Assembly: GCA_036346205.1 (NCBI GenBank) | Contig: JARFJB010001662.1 | Location: 533,501 to 597,500 of the forward strand | From: Vesta saturnalis | Lineage: Eukaryota; Arthropoda; Insecta; Coleoptera; Lampyridae | Direction of reading: 5' to 3' | Length of the DNA: 64,000 bases | Part shown: piece after piece, positions 32,814-45,271 of the stretch | Position numbering within the stretch: position 1 is the stretch's first letter | How the letters are laid out: each line of letters opens with the position of its first letter | Notes under the pieces: generated by a model | Told to the model about the DNA's origin: nothing | The model's database searches: none | Seen by the model: the letters and a program-made list of their open reading frames with translations, nothing else | Position numbers and translations under genes: made by a program

Positions 32814-35800
32814 ATGCTAGTTTTTTTTTCGAATGACTTGTTAGTTTTAAACGTGGATAGAGTGTCGGTACCTGTAGGCTATGGACGCAAAAACTTGACA
32901 GGGTTAAAATTTGAAGACTTTTGTAAAGTAAAAAGACAGGGCATTATTGTTGTACCGACAACAATTAACGATAATAGTTGTTTAGCGCGTGCATTAGTTT
33001 TATCAATAGCCTTTAGAAATAACGATGTAATGCATAATAGTATGGAAGCGGGATGTCCATTACTTCAAGAACGAGCTGTAAAACTCTGCCAAAACAGTGG
33101 TGTAGATCTTAGTCAGGGTGGTAGTGACGAACATATCCAAGTATTTCAAAACCATTTAGTTTCATATACCATTGTAGTTTATAATTCGCGCGTAGGTGAT
33201 TCGGTTTACTTTAAGGGTCCTAGGGAACCGGGTAGAGTAGTTTTAAATTTAATATTAGAAGATGAGCATTATAATGTCATTACCAGTCTCACTTCAGCAT
33301 TTACCTACGGTTATTACTGCGAACAGTGCAAAAAGCGTTGTAATGACAAAATAAAACATACGAAATGTATGTATCAGTGCCCCGCTTGTCATAAAAAAAC
33401 TTCATGTTCTATTGAATCTACTAAAATTGTCTGTAATGATTGCAGGAGAGATTTTTATGGGCAGGCATGCCTTAGAAACCATAAGGACAGTGAGCTATGT
33501 AAAAAATTGCGTAGATGTTTAAAGTGTCTTAAAACAACTGAAGTAAAGAGTAAACATAGATGCAGATACAGTACTTGTCCCACGTGCATGAGCGAAAAAC
33601 ATATCGGTCATCTCTGCTACATGCCTGTTAACAAGGCTCGACGTGACAGTAGTAATGGTAAACCATCTATGTTTATATTTTACGATTTGGAGTGTATGCA
33701 AGAGAAGGTGTGTGATGGGACGAATGATCGATTTCTGCATGAGTCCAATCTATGCGTGGTCGCGAATGTTTGTTCCACTTATATTCAACACACTGACAAT
33801 TTGGATAGGCAATGTCCAACGTGTAGTGAAAGAGTGCATATTTTCAGGGAAAATCCTGTTCAATCGTTTCTGTCATATGTCGCCGAGAGAGCACGAAAAT
33901 TTAAAGTTACATGCATCGCACATAACATGAAGGGGTACGACGGGTGTTTTGTGCTTAGATGCATGTTAACTGATAATAACCGGTAGCGACCTAAACTTAT
34001 CACCAATGGTCTAAAACTAATCTCTATTCAGTGTGACGATATCAGGTTTATTGACACCCTTAATTTCATTTCGTCACCGCTCTCGGCCTTCCCGAAAACT
34101 TTCAACTTCCCCGAGTCCAAAGGTTATTTCCCATATCTCTTCAACACATCCGTGAATCAGAATTACGAGGGTCCTCTGCCAGCGCTTAAATATTATTGTG
34201 CAGATCAGATGTCGGAGAACGAGAGGCAAAAACTTTTAGATTGGCCCACGGCCCAGAGTAATTATGTTTTTAAGAAGTGAGAAGATTGAGAAATATTGCC
34301 TAATGGATGTTAAGATCCGTGTTAAAGGTTGTATTAGTTTCTGGTCCACCTTCACGACCCAAAATAAAGTAAATCCGTTTGAGGACTTGTGCTAGTGCGT
34401 GTAATAAAGTGTTTCGTAGGCTTTTCCTCAAAGAAAACACAATAGGACTCATTCCGAAAGGCGGTTATAGACGTACCGACAACCAATAAAAAGTCGCAAT
34501 AAAATGGTTACGTTGGATGGAACATTCGCAACAAGTGAGAATACAGCACGCAGGGAAAGCTCGCGAGTTTAGAACACCTGAAGGTGTTAAGGTCGACGGG
34601 TATTGCGCTGAATCAAACACGGTTTACGAATTTCAGGGGTGCTATTGGCACGGTTGCGAGGAATGTTTCCCCAATCAAGCCAACATTGATCCTAAACTAG
34701 GTGTAAATACTTCCATGCTCGCCCGGAACGAAAACACGGTGGCGCGGTCCCAGTTTCTACGCGAGCGCGGGTATAATCTAGTTGAGATGCGTGAATGTGA
34801 TTTTAAAGATTAATACTTGCAGATGATGAATTGAGGGTGTTTATTCAGAATTTAGGTAATCAAGATGACGAACCTTTAACTCCACGAGACGCGTTTTACG
34901 GTGGTCGCACTAATGCTAGCAAGCTTTATCATGAATGTGACGGTATTAACGAGAAAATAATGTATTATGACGTGTGCTCGTTATACCCTTATGTAAATAA
35001 ATATTGTAAATATCATGTAGGTCATCCGAAAATTCATGTAGGTTTAGATTGTAAGAGCATTTCACTGGACACGGTGGAGGGTTTAGTTAAATGTCGAGTA
35101 CTACCACCCTCTAATCTCTATCATCCCGTTTTACCTCTAAAAATGCACGGCAAGTTGATGTTTTTGTTATGTAGGACTTGCGGTGCAGAGTTAAATCAAT
35201 GGGAATGTGAGCATAGTCAAACCGAGCGTAGTTTCGTTGGAACGTTTGTAGCTGGCGAGCTGTGTAAGGCTATCTCTAAAAACTATAAAGTTTCAAATGT
35301 TTTTGAAGTTTGGGAGTATGAGGTAACTACATATGACAAAGCGACGAGACAGGGTGGGTTATTTAGCGGTTACATTGATAATTTCCTGAAACTCAAGCAG
35401 GAATGTTAAGGCATTACACGTCGGAAGCCTCGAAATTGAGTTACGTAACTGAATATTACGAGAAAGAGGGAATTGAATTAGACGCTAATAATATTAACAA
35501 AATCCCGGTTTAAGGTACTTCGCCAAGCTGATGTTAAATTATTTTTGGGGTAAGTTTGGTCAACGCGAAAATTTAAGCCTGTGCAGCATTGTATCTGAGC
35601 CAAAGAACTTTTTTAAATTGTTTACCGATCCATTGGTTCAGGTACAATCCATAATACCTATTAATGATAATGTAGTCATGGTAAATTGGGATAGACCTGA
35701 GGATGAAGGTGATTCACAAAAAACTATTAATGTATCCATAGCCGCTTACACGACAGCTCATGCGCGTTTAGAATTATATAGTTACCTGAAGAAACTAGAT

Positions 35801-36253
35801 CGTCGTGTTCTGTATTACGATACAGACAGTGTCATATTTGTGGGTAAACCCGACGACTGGAATCCAGCTGGCGGAGATTTCCTTGGCCAGATGACCGACG
35901 AGCTGGAGGTGTACGGTGAAGGAAGCTATATTACCGAATTTGTTAGTGCAGGACCGAAAAACTACAGTTATAATATGTTTTCTACCCGTGATCAAACAAT
36001 TAAATCCGTGTGTAAAGTGAAAGGTATTACCTTAAACTACAAGAACTTTCGTGTTATAAACTTTAATTCGATGAAGAATATGGTGCTTAGTAATAGTAAA
36101 AACTCTATTTTTGTATATAATGATAGAAAAATAGTTAGAGACAGGTGCTACAATGTATTAAGTAGACCTTAATCCAAACAATATAGAATAAGTTACTCTA
36201 AGCGACGGAGAATTGAAAACTTTGATACTCTTCCATTTGGGTATAAAGAATAA
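32814..36253 (+). pseudogene. polB: Polinton protein-primed DNA polymerase B, near full length but broken
   Basis: The first frame (32814-33986, 390 codons) has the Polinton N-terminal block VPTTINDNSCLARALV, several Cys/His pairs (residues about 165-265), exonuclease motif I FIFYDLECMQ and Exo II region AHNMKGYDGCF. Exo/TP-side sequence continues to 34281 (RFIDTLNFISSPLSAFPKTF). Palm motif A DVCSLYPYVN is at about 34970-35000, a motif B-like LNYFWGKFGQREN at about 35531-35570 and motif C YYDTDSVIFVG at about 35810-35845. The end is at about 36253. Breaks: frame change at 33986, stops near 34281 and 34396, stop at 34811, and an 11-nt deletion at 35409 relative to the left arm. The family replicates linear DNA from a protein primer. 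Confidence 0.85.
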
Positions 36254-36706
36254 ATAATATAACAGATAAACAGCAAAATTATTTTATTTACAGACCCCAA
36301 TTCCCTGTCTTGATTCATTCTACAGCTCTGCGATTTCGATTTTCGTGATCATTTAAAACAATAAGACCGATAATTTTAATAATAATATCTTATTAGGATG
36401 ATTATCCAATATCCAGCAAAGTATGCACGCTCAATTGCCTAAACTCCAGGGGCTAGACCGCTCTAAATAGAGCCAAAGGGACCTTAATTAGGGCTGAAGG
36501 TGACCATTAAAAATAACCCTAACCAAAGCCAGAACCAACCCCAAAGCCAGGACCAACCCCAAGCCCAGAACCAAACCCTAAGCCCAGAACCAAACCCTAA
36601 GCCCGAAACCAGACCCCAAGTCCAAGATCAAACCCAAGCCCAAGCTCAATACCTAAATACAGCCCTAACTAAAATGACCTTAATTAGGGCTGAAGATGAC
36701 CATCAA
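34366..36706 (+). repeat. Right arm of the Polinton palindrome
   Basis: Inverted copy of 30550-32791. It is in reading continuity with the loop, so this is the original side of the polymerase gene and the left arm is the added copy. Confidence 0.8.
36530..36646. repeat. Minisatellite (CCCTAAGCCCAGAACCAAA type), right
   Basis: Tandem units such as CCCTAAGCCCAGAACCAAA, repeated with variants (AACCCCAAAGCCAGGACC). Its translation as a Gln/Pro-rich peptide is a by-product of the repeat, not a gene. The CCCTAA words are spaced by other text, so this is not a telomeric array. Confidence 0.75.
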
Positions 36707-36851
36707 GGGTTGAAAAGGGCCACCGAAAAGAAACCATAAGGGTGGAAAATACGGTCCTCCACGTAGGTGAATAAAAACTAGTGATGAAGGTGCCCCAGTG
36801 GGTGGGCCTTGTGACGTCAAAAAGTGAAAGGTGAGGTGTCCCCGTTCTACT
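36707..36851 (-). repeat. Polinton terminal region, right end
   Basis: Read on the minus strand it begins AGTAGAACGGGGACACCTCA and continues with CACTTTTTGACG and TTCTTTTCGGTGG. The other Polinton end at 62810 begins AGTAGAAGAGGGGCACCTCA and also has TTCTTTTCGGAGG further in. The shared terminus indicates elements of one family. A following GTGATG (36852-36857) would be the 6-bp target duplication, but the partner is missing. Confidence 0.7.
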
Positions 36852-37319
36852 GTGATGTAACTGTAAAGATGTGATAAACTTAAATTTGAAATTGATAAAA
36901 TCATTAACAAATAGAAACTTGCTATATCGATTAGAATCCAGTCAAATCTAACAAAGAAATAAATTTGTTAATAAATGTAAGTGTTATCATACAGTGAAAA
37001 CACAATGAAGTACGTTTTATATAATTTTTAATCTTAACTTTAATTTTAAATTCAACTACGTATGTTATAGTATAGTGCTGTGGTAATTTAACATATAATT
37101 GGTATAGCATTTACTTAAAGGTCTTGAAAGAAACACAGCAATAACGTAGACATACCAATAGCTAACATTAAAATTAAGACGTATTTTATGCCTTTTTCTA
37201 ATTATTAAGATGCCAAAACCTATTTCAACGGAGATTTTCTGATTGCATATTGCAGTTACTAGGATATTTATACATGTCAATAGCTTCACGTTGTAAACGA
37301 TCATAATAAAGTTTATCTT
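36852..37319. other. Non-coding AT-rich DNA
   Basis: No gene or repeat structure recognised between the Polinton terminus and the Penelope relic. Confidence 0.3.
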
Positions 37320-37860
37320 GACAATATTTTCATATTATCAAATTGAACGTCATGATTTAAATTATTTAAAGCATGCTCATCTACCTCAGACTTCTCTGGT
37401 TGACCTAATGTACAAAATCTCATATGTTCTTTACGTCTTGTATCAAAGATACGTTTTGTAGTTCCAATGTATACTTTTTCTTCATAAAGATAAGTTATGG
37501 ACTCTGAAAGAGGATAATGGGTTTAAAACATCTTTAGGCGACCTGAGATGTTCTTTAATTCTTCTTATAGTTTTAAAAACCGTCCTAATGCCATGATTAT
37601 TAAGGATTTTTTCATTTCCATTTGTAGCATTAGTTATACGAGGAAGAAAAGCACTGGTTATTCTTTATGGTAACGTCTAGCATGTGTAATAATATTATTG
37701 ATATCATTAAGTGAATATCCATTAGCTTGTAGCGATTTGGTTAAGTACTTATATTCATCTTTCAAAAATTTAGAATCACAAATTCGTTTTGTAAAGTCGT
37801 TAATTTTGGGTAAATACGATTTATGTCGTATTAAATGTGGGTTTCTTTTCAGTTAATCAG
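37320..37860 (-). pseudogene. Penelope-like element: RT thumb and GIY-YIG relic
   Basis: On the minus strand the text reads an RT C-terminal piece (AFLPRITNAT, then ILNNHGIRTVFKTIRRIKEHLRSPKD at about 37640-37540), followed by VYIGTTKRIFDTRRKEH at about 37480-37420 and SEVDEHALN. That is the order RT thumb, then GIY-YIG endonuclease (YIG, R, EH residues) of Penelope-like retroelements. Frameshifts are present. The RT palm is not seen. Confidence 0.65.
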
Positions 37861-38455
37861 CGTAGCAGTTGATACACAAAAATATAACACTATTTGCTTT
37901 AAGCATAAACAAATAAAAGAAATAGTGAAATCGTCCAACACTTTTTGAACCACTGTACTAATACTTACTTTGTTCAATCAAAGAATATGTAAGGTTCAAT
38001 ATACTTACTAAAGGTTAAAGTTTAGTAGAATTTCGATTTTAAACCCAAAAATTGAAAAAAAATGGGCTTTAAGCTTGAAATTAAAAATCACTTCTTAATT
38101 TACATGTTTCTAGTTCAACTTTAAAGTCATTATTTTCTTAAATTTCGACTATAAAATCAAAACATTTCTAATTTTAGAGTTTCGATTCGAAATTATACTA
38201 AAGTTATGTGGCCCTTCTACGCCCTGATTGCTATGTATTTGTTTAAAAAAAATGTGTTGTTTCGTTTTTATGGTGTTATCTTACTACATTTTTCGACAAG
38301 TAAGATTGTCATTAGGTAAATCTAAATACAAATAAAAATTAGTATAAAAAAAAAGATTGAAAGAGAAGCACTAAGTACTTACAAGCTACGCAGTAATGTT
38401 GAAAGTCAAAGGCAGTAATATTAGTAATTCATAAAATAATAAATCTAAAATTTCT
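37861..38455. other. Non-coding AT-rich DNA
   Basis: No coding region recognised. A few TTTGAA/AATTTCGA-rich words look like old repeat DNA. Confidence 0.25.
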
Positions 38456-39000
38456 GGTGTGGAACACCACACGACCTTCCAACCTACAAAATGAAAATTG
38501 AAAGAAACAAAATAATTTTAGTGATTTGTTTAGGATAATTATGCAACCTCCCTCATAATAAGTTCATTACGAAAAAAGGCATCATTGTAAAAACAAAAAC
38601 AACAATCTATCTCAAATAGACGATAAAACTGGTGGATGCTAGCTTGAAAAACATTCCAAAAACAGTAAGCACTTTCGATCATATTTATTTAATTTTTAAA
38701 CATATTTCGCTTTACATTAAGAAACTTTATAAACAAAAGTTATGTCCAATTAACCTTCTTTAAGAAATATGTTTACATATTTTCTTATAAAACTTATCAT
38801 TATTCAGATATTAAATTCTACATGAATCCAACCTACATCTGACATAGATTTCTGTTTTCATTTTTGTAAGTTTCCTATTTTTGTTATTAACGTATTAAAA
38901 AAGAGGTTGCATAATTATTCTAAAAAAATTATTATTAAGAATATTTCATTTCCTTTAATTTCTACATTGTAGATTAGAAGGTCTTGTGTTGTTCCACACC
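38456..39000. mobile_element. MITE with about 97-bp terminal inverted repeats
   Basis: Left repeat 38456-38552 (GGTGTGGAACACCACACGAC ... ATAATTATGCAACCTC) is the imperfect reverse complement of 38903-39000 (GAGGTTGCATAATTATTC ... GTTCCACACC). The inner 350 bp do not code. Long terminal inverted repeats, small size and lack of an ORF fit a non-autonomous DNA transposon. The target duplication is unclear. Confidence 0.7.
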
Positions 39001-39069
39001 ACATATTTAAATTACTGTAAAGCCCTTTATAAACATATACAGGATCATATCTGGCATTCGTAATACAAT

Positions 39070-39260
39070 CCTCTTAGGCGACCTTAACGCCCGATATACC
39101 TATTTAACACATGTCCACAGAGAGTTACCATTATCTTACACCACTTTCTTCTTTTAGTCAAAACTGGATTCACCGAATATATCTCCAATAAACTTTCGGA
39201 GTACACATTACCCACGATGTCGAGAGTGCGGTCCCTGAGTTAATTTCCGTTATTATTGAA
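39070..39260 (+). pseudogene. LINE endonuclease scrap
   Basis: The plus strand reads ILLGDLNARYTYL, the core of the LINE APE endonuclease (GDFNAR/GDLNA with catalytic Asp and Asn), and a little downstream SPNISPINF, the region around the usual TPDL. It is a fragment of about 190 bp with a stop; the rest of the LINE is missing. Confidence 0.45.
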
Positions 39261-40265
39261 GTGGCCAAAACCAATTCAAAATATTTCTAAAGAATCACAA
39301 AACTGAGGTATCACACATGAACAATTTAAGTACTTTTAGTCATAAAGATCTGCAAGATTGAATATCACAAATTGTTATAAAGCATTCAACATCGATGGAT
39401 CTAATTTTTTTGATCAAAATAATTTGGTAGCCCATATAAGAGGCATATAAAATGATAAGCTAAATGGCATAAATGTAACAAAAAAAAAGCAATCTAAACA
39501 TACTTTTTGAAACCTTTGTGTTATATTAGTGGATATTAAAAACAAAAAATACAACAGCACTACGGAAGAACAAATGTTCATACAATCTATACCTTAATCT
39601 TTTATCACTACTATTTTTGCTACCAAAATACTCATGCATTCGTTGTAGAATACAATATTGCGATTTTTGTAAAACATTATTTGAAACCCCTGTATAGTAG
39701 GATTTAAAATAGGAAAAAAAAACGATTAATAGAATTAATTTTATTTTAAACCACGCTACATTATTATCACATTCTAGAGAAATCTAGAGAGTGAAAATAG
39801 CAAAAATCCATTTCCTTGAATGTGGTACTCATACAAAATATGTTTTTTCTACTACCAACGTATATTCTTGATCCCATCTTATAAATAGCTTGATGTAATG
39901 GTGAGCCGATAAAAAGCTATAACATTACTTTCCATGCTCTTTAATATTTTAACGGCTTTATGCAATATTAGGCCAATATCTTTGTACAATAGTAACTTCA
40001 ATGTAAATTAACAGTAATCAAACCTACAATTGAATTACTACAGCTTGTACTATAATACACAAATAAAATAACCTAGGAATGTTTTGCGTTAGAACACATA
40101 TTTTAGAAAATAGATACTCTACCCTTTAATGGTTTTGACTAACATTCAAAACTATTACTATGATTGACAGTCGGTTGCACAATGATTGGAATTATTGATG
40201 GAACTAATTTATAGTATTACATCAGTTACTTGGTCTAAATTTAATAGATTGTCCTCTACTTAAAA
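39261..40265. other. 3' flank and probable 3' UTR of the adenylyl cyclase gene
   Basis: No coding region. On the minus strand it follows the stop codon of the cyclase at 40266. A possible AATAAA is near 39740 (minus strand), which would give a 3' UTR of about 0.5 kb. This is only suggestive in such AT-rich DNA. Confidence 0.3.
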
Positions 40266-41110
40266 TTATGAATCGCGTTGGCTCAACAAAAGTGCATTTT
40301 CAGCTCCCGTTTTCTCACTAATTTCTTCAGTTATAAGAGGTTGAGTTGAAACTGCGCCGTCTAATTCGTTTGCAAAAACATCCTCGTCACTTTTATAATC
40401 ATCGGTATGTAAGCATTCAATTACAGTTTTATCGTCGGATTTTTGGCTTGTGTGTGACTCTTCTTCTTCAGTGACAGTTTCCATTCCAGAGATACATAAT
40501 ACAGGAGAAGCTTGAGCTGTAGGTGGTGTAATTTTTCCAGCTTTTCCTAAAAGGTAGTAGGTCATTAATTGCCCTTTTCCTTTTACCGCTACAAGACCGC
40601 GCTGTTCGAACTGATATCCAAAGCTCTGTAATATTTGACATGTTTCTTCGGTTACCTAGATGACAATTTTATTGTATGTATTATTTAAATGTACATTTAT
40701 GTGCTATGTTTACTTGAATACATCCTGCTTTTCCTGTGCTCTCCATTCGCGAAGCAACATTAACCGTATTTCCCCAAATATCGTAATGGGGTTTTCGAGC
40801 ACCTATTACACCAGCAGTTATAGGACCATGGTTTATACCTAGCTTTAACACAAAATGGTTGAAACTTTGTTCGTTTATACTTTGTAGCGCTTTTTTTAAT
40901 TCTAAGGCAAATTCAACCAAAAGTGCTAAATGTGCCCAACGGACCGTTACGGGATCCTCAGGCTAGAAGGTATAATTTAATTTTGTAGAATAAAAAAATG
41001 TAATTCCTTACCTTTACTTGACGTGTGGGATTTAAACCACTTGCTGCCATGTATGTAGAACCTATTGTCTTAATTTTAATTATGTCTTGAAATTGTGGTA
41101 ACTCCAGAAG
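40266..41110 (-). CDS. Ac3: Adenylyl cyclase type 3-like, last three exons (rest of C2 catalytic domain and C-tail)
   Basis: Exons on the minus strand: 41110-41018, 40962-40714, 40655-40266, all joined in phase 0 with GT donors (GTAAAG, GTAAAC) and AG acceptors. They encode IIKIKTIGSTYMAASG (Lys for adenine binding), then VKLGINHGPITAGVIGARKP-type text, YDIWGNTVNVASRM (Asp for adenine; Asn and Arg for the transition state), VTEETCQIL and VAVKGKGQLMTYYL (second Lys), then about 90 residues of Ser/Glu-rich tail ending at TAA 40266. All C2 residues needed for cAMP synthesis are present. The exact KPHYDIWGNTVNVASRMESTG run and FLNE-ISDFD upstream are marks of class III (AC3). The insect gene name is inferred from this. 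Confidence 0.85.
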
Positions 41111-42336
41111 CTGAAAAAGCAAATTAGGTTATACATTTCAGGAAAAATGTCATTTTATGAATAGCCTAATTATTATTATTTTCATAAATATAAATAAAAT
41201 TGATTTGCGATTGGAATCAAAACATAGAAACAAACACATAAAATTATTGCAGTCAATTTGTACTGGATATTTTTTAAATTGTATCGTGAGGCTAATTAAA
41301 TTTAACGTCAAGTGGTCTCTGGAGAATACAATTTTATGTCGTAACTTAATTCATACAATATAACTAAAACCCAATGTACTCTCAAAATAACACAACCTAC
41401 TTTTAATAGATTTGCGTGCTTTACTTTGTTCTTATTCCTTTTTTTTATTATTTTTATCATTCCTTTTTCAAATCTAGATTAGTGGGAAGTACTCTCTTTG
41501 CACAAGTTTATAAAACTGTTACGGTCGAAGCATACTTCTTGAATGCATCGAGAGAGTGCCATAAGTAAACATTCTCTTATAAATTACCCTGCAAGGTCAT
41601 GTGATTTAACTCATGTGACCTTTTTTGGAGACTTTACTTAAAAAATACTGTTTTTCAAGCGCCATTAAATAGTCTTAAGGAGTTACAACAGATTGATTAA
41701 AAAGTGTTGAATTAAATGTATTTTAGCAAATGTTAGCAACTATTTAAAACGAAGAATTCCAAAAATGTGTAGAAGCGGGTGCAGACATATATTATTCCAG
41801 ATAACTTATTAGATTTATGTTTAAGACCGTAGCTTAAAAAAATGTTATTAATATAAACAAATTATTTTCAAGTTATGGGTACATTCTGTTGCAACTCTCT
41901 ATATTTAGATTTTTATTGATGAATACAAATGATCCGATGATTTTTAAAAATTGTTAAAATGTTAATACAATTTCTAAACTGTAGCAGATATTATTCCAAG
42001 GTTTACTAAAGATGTAAATGAAAAAAAATTCAATTCTTAGTGGTATGTGTTAGTTTAACAATAATAATCATTATAACAGATAAAAGCACGCAAGTTTATT
42101 ACCATATGAATGCAGGTTTCGTCATTGATGTTATAAAAAGTATTGTTGCAGGTGTGTGAAGTTAAATAGCTATAAAATATATCCTAATTGAAATTAAACA
42201 TGTTTCAAAATGCTGCAGCTCCTTACATAATATAATCAGTAAAATAACTATTTAATAACTGATTTCATTTCATTTTATCCAATTCACACATCAAATGCAT
42301 TCAAATAAACTCAGTAGTTTAAAATAAAGTATCCTG

Positions 42337-42339
<3 letters not shown>

Positions 42340-42407
<68 letters not shown>
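42340..42407. repeat. (TA)n microsatellite 1
   Basis: About 34 TA units without interruption. It is one of three such tracts in the long cyclase intron. Confidence 0.95.
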
Positions 42408-42409
<2 letters not shown>

Positions 42410-42522
42410 GTAATAAAAGAAACTGTTTGACTTGCAATGTAATCGTGGATTGAACGCGTTAGCCATACAAAAATAAATTTATACCCGTTTTATGTGTATT
42501 ATTTATTCACGATATTACAATT

Positions 42523-43010
42523 TGGCGACGAGAGTTTTTTTTTTATGCTGTTCATGATGGAAAATGTGAAACTGGCGGTATTTAACTCTGGAAATTTATC
42601 TTAAATAAATATTTTCCAAATTGGTGATAATGGGAAGATATTTTCCGATAGACTATGGGAGTTTTTTAAGACGATTATGGTTTATGGCAGTCGAAAAACT
42701 TCTATTTTAATTACGTCGGTGTCCGAGGAAGTATATAAAATTCTGAAGAATTTATGATATCCTAGTAAACCAAACAAAAAAAAGCTCGAGGAATTATGTA
42801 CAATGTTAGCTAGCCAGTTTCAACCAAAGATGTCCCTATTTAGACGACGATTTGTTTTTGGTGCACTGGTGATAAGAGTAGCAACCGACTGCGAATTTTA
42901 GGAGTTGTTGGACGAAAGAATTAAGGACAAGTTCGCAGGAGCTCGTTGAAATTGCATTGGCGAAGGAAGCAGCGCTGTGGGAGTCTAAGAAGGTCTATTA
43001 TAACAAATAA
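42523..43010 (+). pseudogene. Ty3/gypsy primer-binding site and gag relic
   Basis: TTTGGCGACGAG at about 42522-42533 looks like a gypsy primer-binding site (TGGCGACGAG). Downstream, with frame changes, come YKILKNL, KKKLEELCTMLASQFQPKMSLFRRRF at about 42780-42860, and LLDERIKDKFAGAR plus EIALAKEAALWESK at about 42905-42995. These match the helical core of gypsy gag proteins (LEELxxLLxxxxxPKxxxxxxRxxF; LRDRFVxGL; ALxxExA). No pol follows, so the element is truncated. Confidence 0.55.
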
Positions 43011-44433
43011 AAATTTAAGAGGTATGATTGAAATACTAAAAAGGTAAGTTTGCACCACGGTCTAGTTCAGCAAGGTACAATGCTTACGAAACTTACTATA
43101 GGTTGATGCAGAGATATGTCCGTAGATATAATCTGTAAAGCATTTGTTTGTTTTTTCTTGTTGGACGTCACTCAATTTTATAGGTTTAATAATTAAAATA
43201 GAACAAAAATTGAGAAAGTTGTACATTAATACCACAGGTAATCTTAATTAACATTTAAACAGCTGTATTTAATTGTCTATTAAGTAAACAAAATGTTAGA
43301 TTAATTTCAGTATAAAATAACTAAAACGATATTTCTTGTAAAGCTTTACGATATTAAATAATTCATAATTTAACACAAACTATATAACATATAGTTATAA
43401 CATATGACTTATCTTTACGTAGAATTCAAAATGGAATATGATCAACACTGTATTTAGTAATAGAACGTATACTTGACCTATGTCAACAACATTACAGTTA
43501 CTAGGTTCTGCAACCAAATATTTTTATCTTAGAAACCGAAGTTAGCTTTCATTATAACCGTATAAAACAACACTATGCTGACTTGTTATTTACTTAAAAC
43601 GGACCTTTCATAAAAGGATACGTATTACTTACATTAACTTTATTTTCAGACGAACTGCAATTTGAGAGCTTTATTTCCTATCAATACGATAAATATACGG
43701 TTTGGTGAGGTAATTTCCATTGTCTTCATTTACGTATAAATAAACGAAATGTAGACCATATAATAACGTAAGGTAATTTTAAATAGTCTTCATTAACAGA
43801 CACCTAAACGAACTGTAGATTAAACAACGAAATCAGGCAGTAGACGACGAAAACATCCGTTGTTGATACAAAACAAAGGTATTCTGAAGCTGAAATTGCA
43901 TTATAATCCACGCCATGTTATGTATTTTAACTTCCACCACGATTTTGGGACGATATGAAATTAACATAAGAGATTTTTCTTAACAGCGGTTTCCCTTCGT
44001 ATTAAGGTACGACATGCACTGAACAAAAATGAATTAAGTGAGTTCAGTTAGCGTTTGCGCAAAGAACAAAACTGATGTGGCTAAAATAACTATTATATAC
44101 GGTGGGAACTCATACAGGGGTATTCGTAATTATGTACACCAAAGAGAAAATATCGACGTATACCAAAATTTAATTATCGAAAGAAAAAGAGATACCAACG
44201 TAATGTAAGTATATTGACCGATAATACTACAAATTCGAAACTGAAATTACGGTAACGATGGCCAACGATTGGCTCTGGACGGCTCTGGAATTGGTGCCGG
44301 AGCACAGTCTTGTAAAAACCAATAATCTTCAATATCAGCTTAAGGTAAATCAGATAAAGCTACTTCTACTTCATTTTCTAATAAAGTTTGGTAGCGTTCA
44401 GAATTTAAAAGCCGTTATAGACAAATGGACCTA

Positions 44434-44930
44434 TTATTCGCATTCTGTAGATTGCAGTCCACATATTAAACTCGAAACGATGTTGGTGTCTGCGCACATT
44501 ATATTATGAAGTCTAGGATTATTTTCTTTCGCCCAATAGTGAGCATTTCTTCTGTTGAAAATTCCATCAACCGACCAAATGATTTTATATGGAAATTGCT
44601 CTATATCTGCACATTGCCTGTTCGAAGTTCTTGACAAATTCTAAATTTAAATGGACGTATTTTTTCTTTTTATAAGATAAAATAAAATGAGCAGTATAAT
44701 GGGCCACTCCAATTGTTTTTTCAATGTGTCGTATATAAATTTCTGGATTTTCCGCATCAGCTCTTGAATTGACTGACAAGTTCCTAAATGTGGTTTTATG
44801 AGGATGCAGTCTCTCTGGATATTTGTTTAAATACATGAGTTCCTCTTCTTTGGAATTTAGTTGACGTAGTATGTAACACGGTCGCATATCATATTTGTCT
44901 ACATTTGAAAATTGCGCAGTACTTTTTTGA
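44434..44930 (-). pseudogene. DDE transposase relic with DUF4817-type HTH
   Basis: The first part (44930-44700) reads YLNKYPERLHPHKTTFRNL, the helix-turn-helix segment common in a large insect transposase family (YxxxFPNRRxPxxxTF). 44637-44434 reads NRRNAHYWAKENNPRLHN, matching the region after the first catalytic Asp (NxHNMHYWAxENP). Between them the text is shifted. The C-terminal part of the same family (DGSPPH, PPRSPDLS) is found at 55441-55720. Confidence 0.6.
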
Positions 44931-45271
44931 TAACAACTACCACAAATTAAGTAATTCAGAGTTAAATACTAGTACCAGCTAAATACAAAATTGTACAATA
45001 CAAAATTATGACAGATACTGAATTACTTCAAAGTCGCCTGATTTTATTTATTCTTTTTTAGAACATCGTTGTCATGATGTGGCAGATAGAACTGTACGAT
45101 ATTATTCATCTTTGGAGATTCATGAAAAAACTCCTCAGCAGCTTGGAAAAATCAATTTTTTTTGGACATTATATACATGTATTTTAGCAGTGTTTGATAA
45201 CGATCATTTAAATAGATAACTTTAATGTTAATTTTACAAGCATTTAGTTTTTTATGTTAAGTTAAGTATAT

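Larger units (their letters stand above)
30550..36851. mobile_element. Polinton/Maverick remnant arranged as a palindrome
   Basis: Arms 30550-32791 and 34366-36706 are inverted copies (protein identity high: about 7 differences in 98 residues at 32644-32348 against 34517-34810). The 1574-bp loop 32792-34365 is unique and carries the polymerase N-terminus. The right arm continues to a terminus at 36851 that ends ...GTTCTACT, i.e. AGTAGAAC on the other strand, as expected for Polintons (AGT...ACT ends). No left terminus was found. Other Polinton genes (integrase, ATPase, capsid) are absent here. Confidence 0.75.

Noticed and set aside
36530..36646. Telomere-like CCCTAA words
   Set aside because: They are spaced inside a longer minisatellite unit within a Polinton arm; insects mostly use TTAGG repeats and no such array is present.
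36500..36739. Gln/Pro-rich 79-codon frame on the plus strand
   Set aside because: It is only the translation of the CCCTAAGCCCAGAACCAAA minisatellite; the inverted copy at 30606 has the same repeat.
42340..42407. CRISPR-like or regulatory array in the TA/CA tracts
   Set aside because: Plain dinucleotide repeats without spacers, in eukaryotic DNA.
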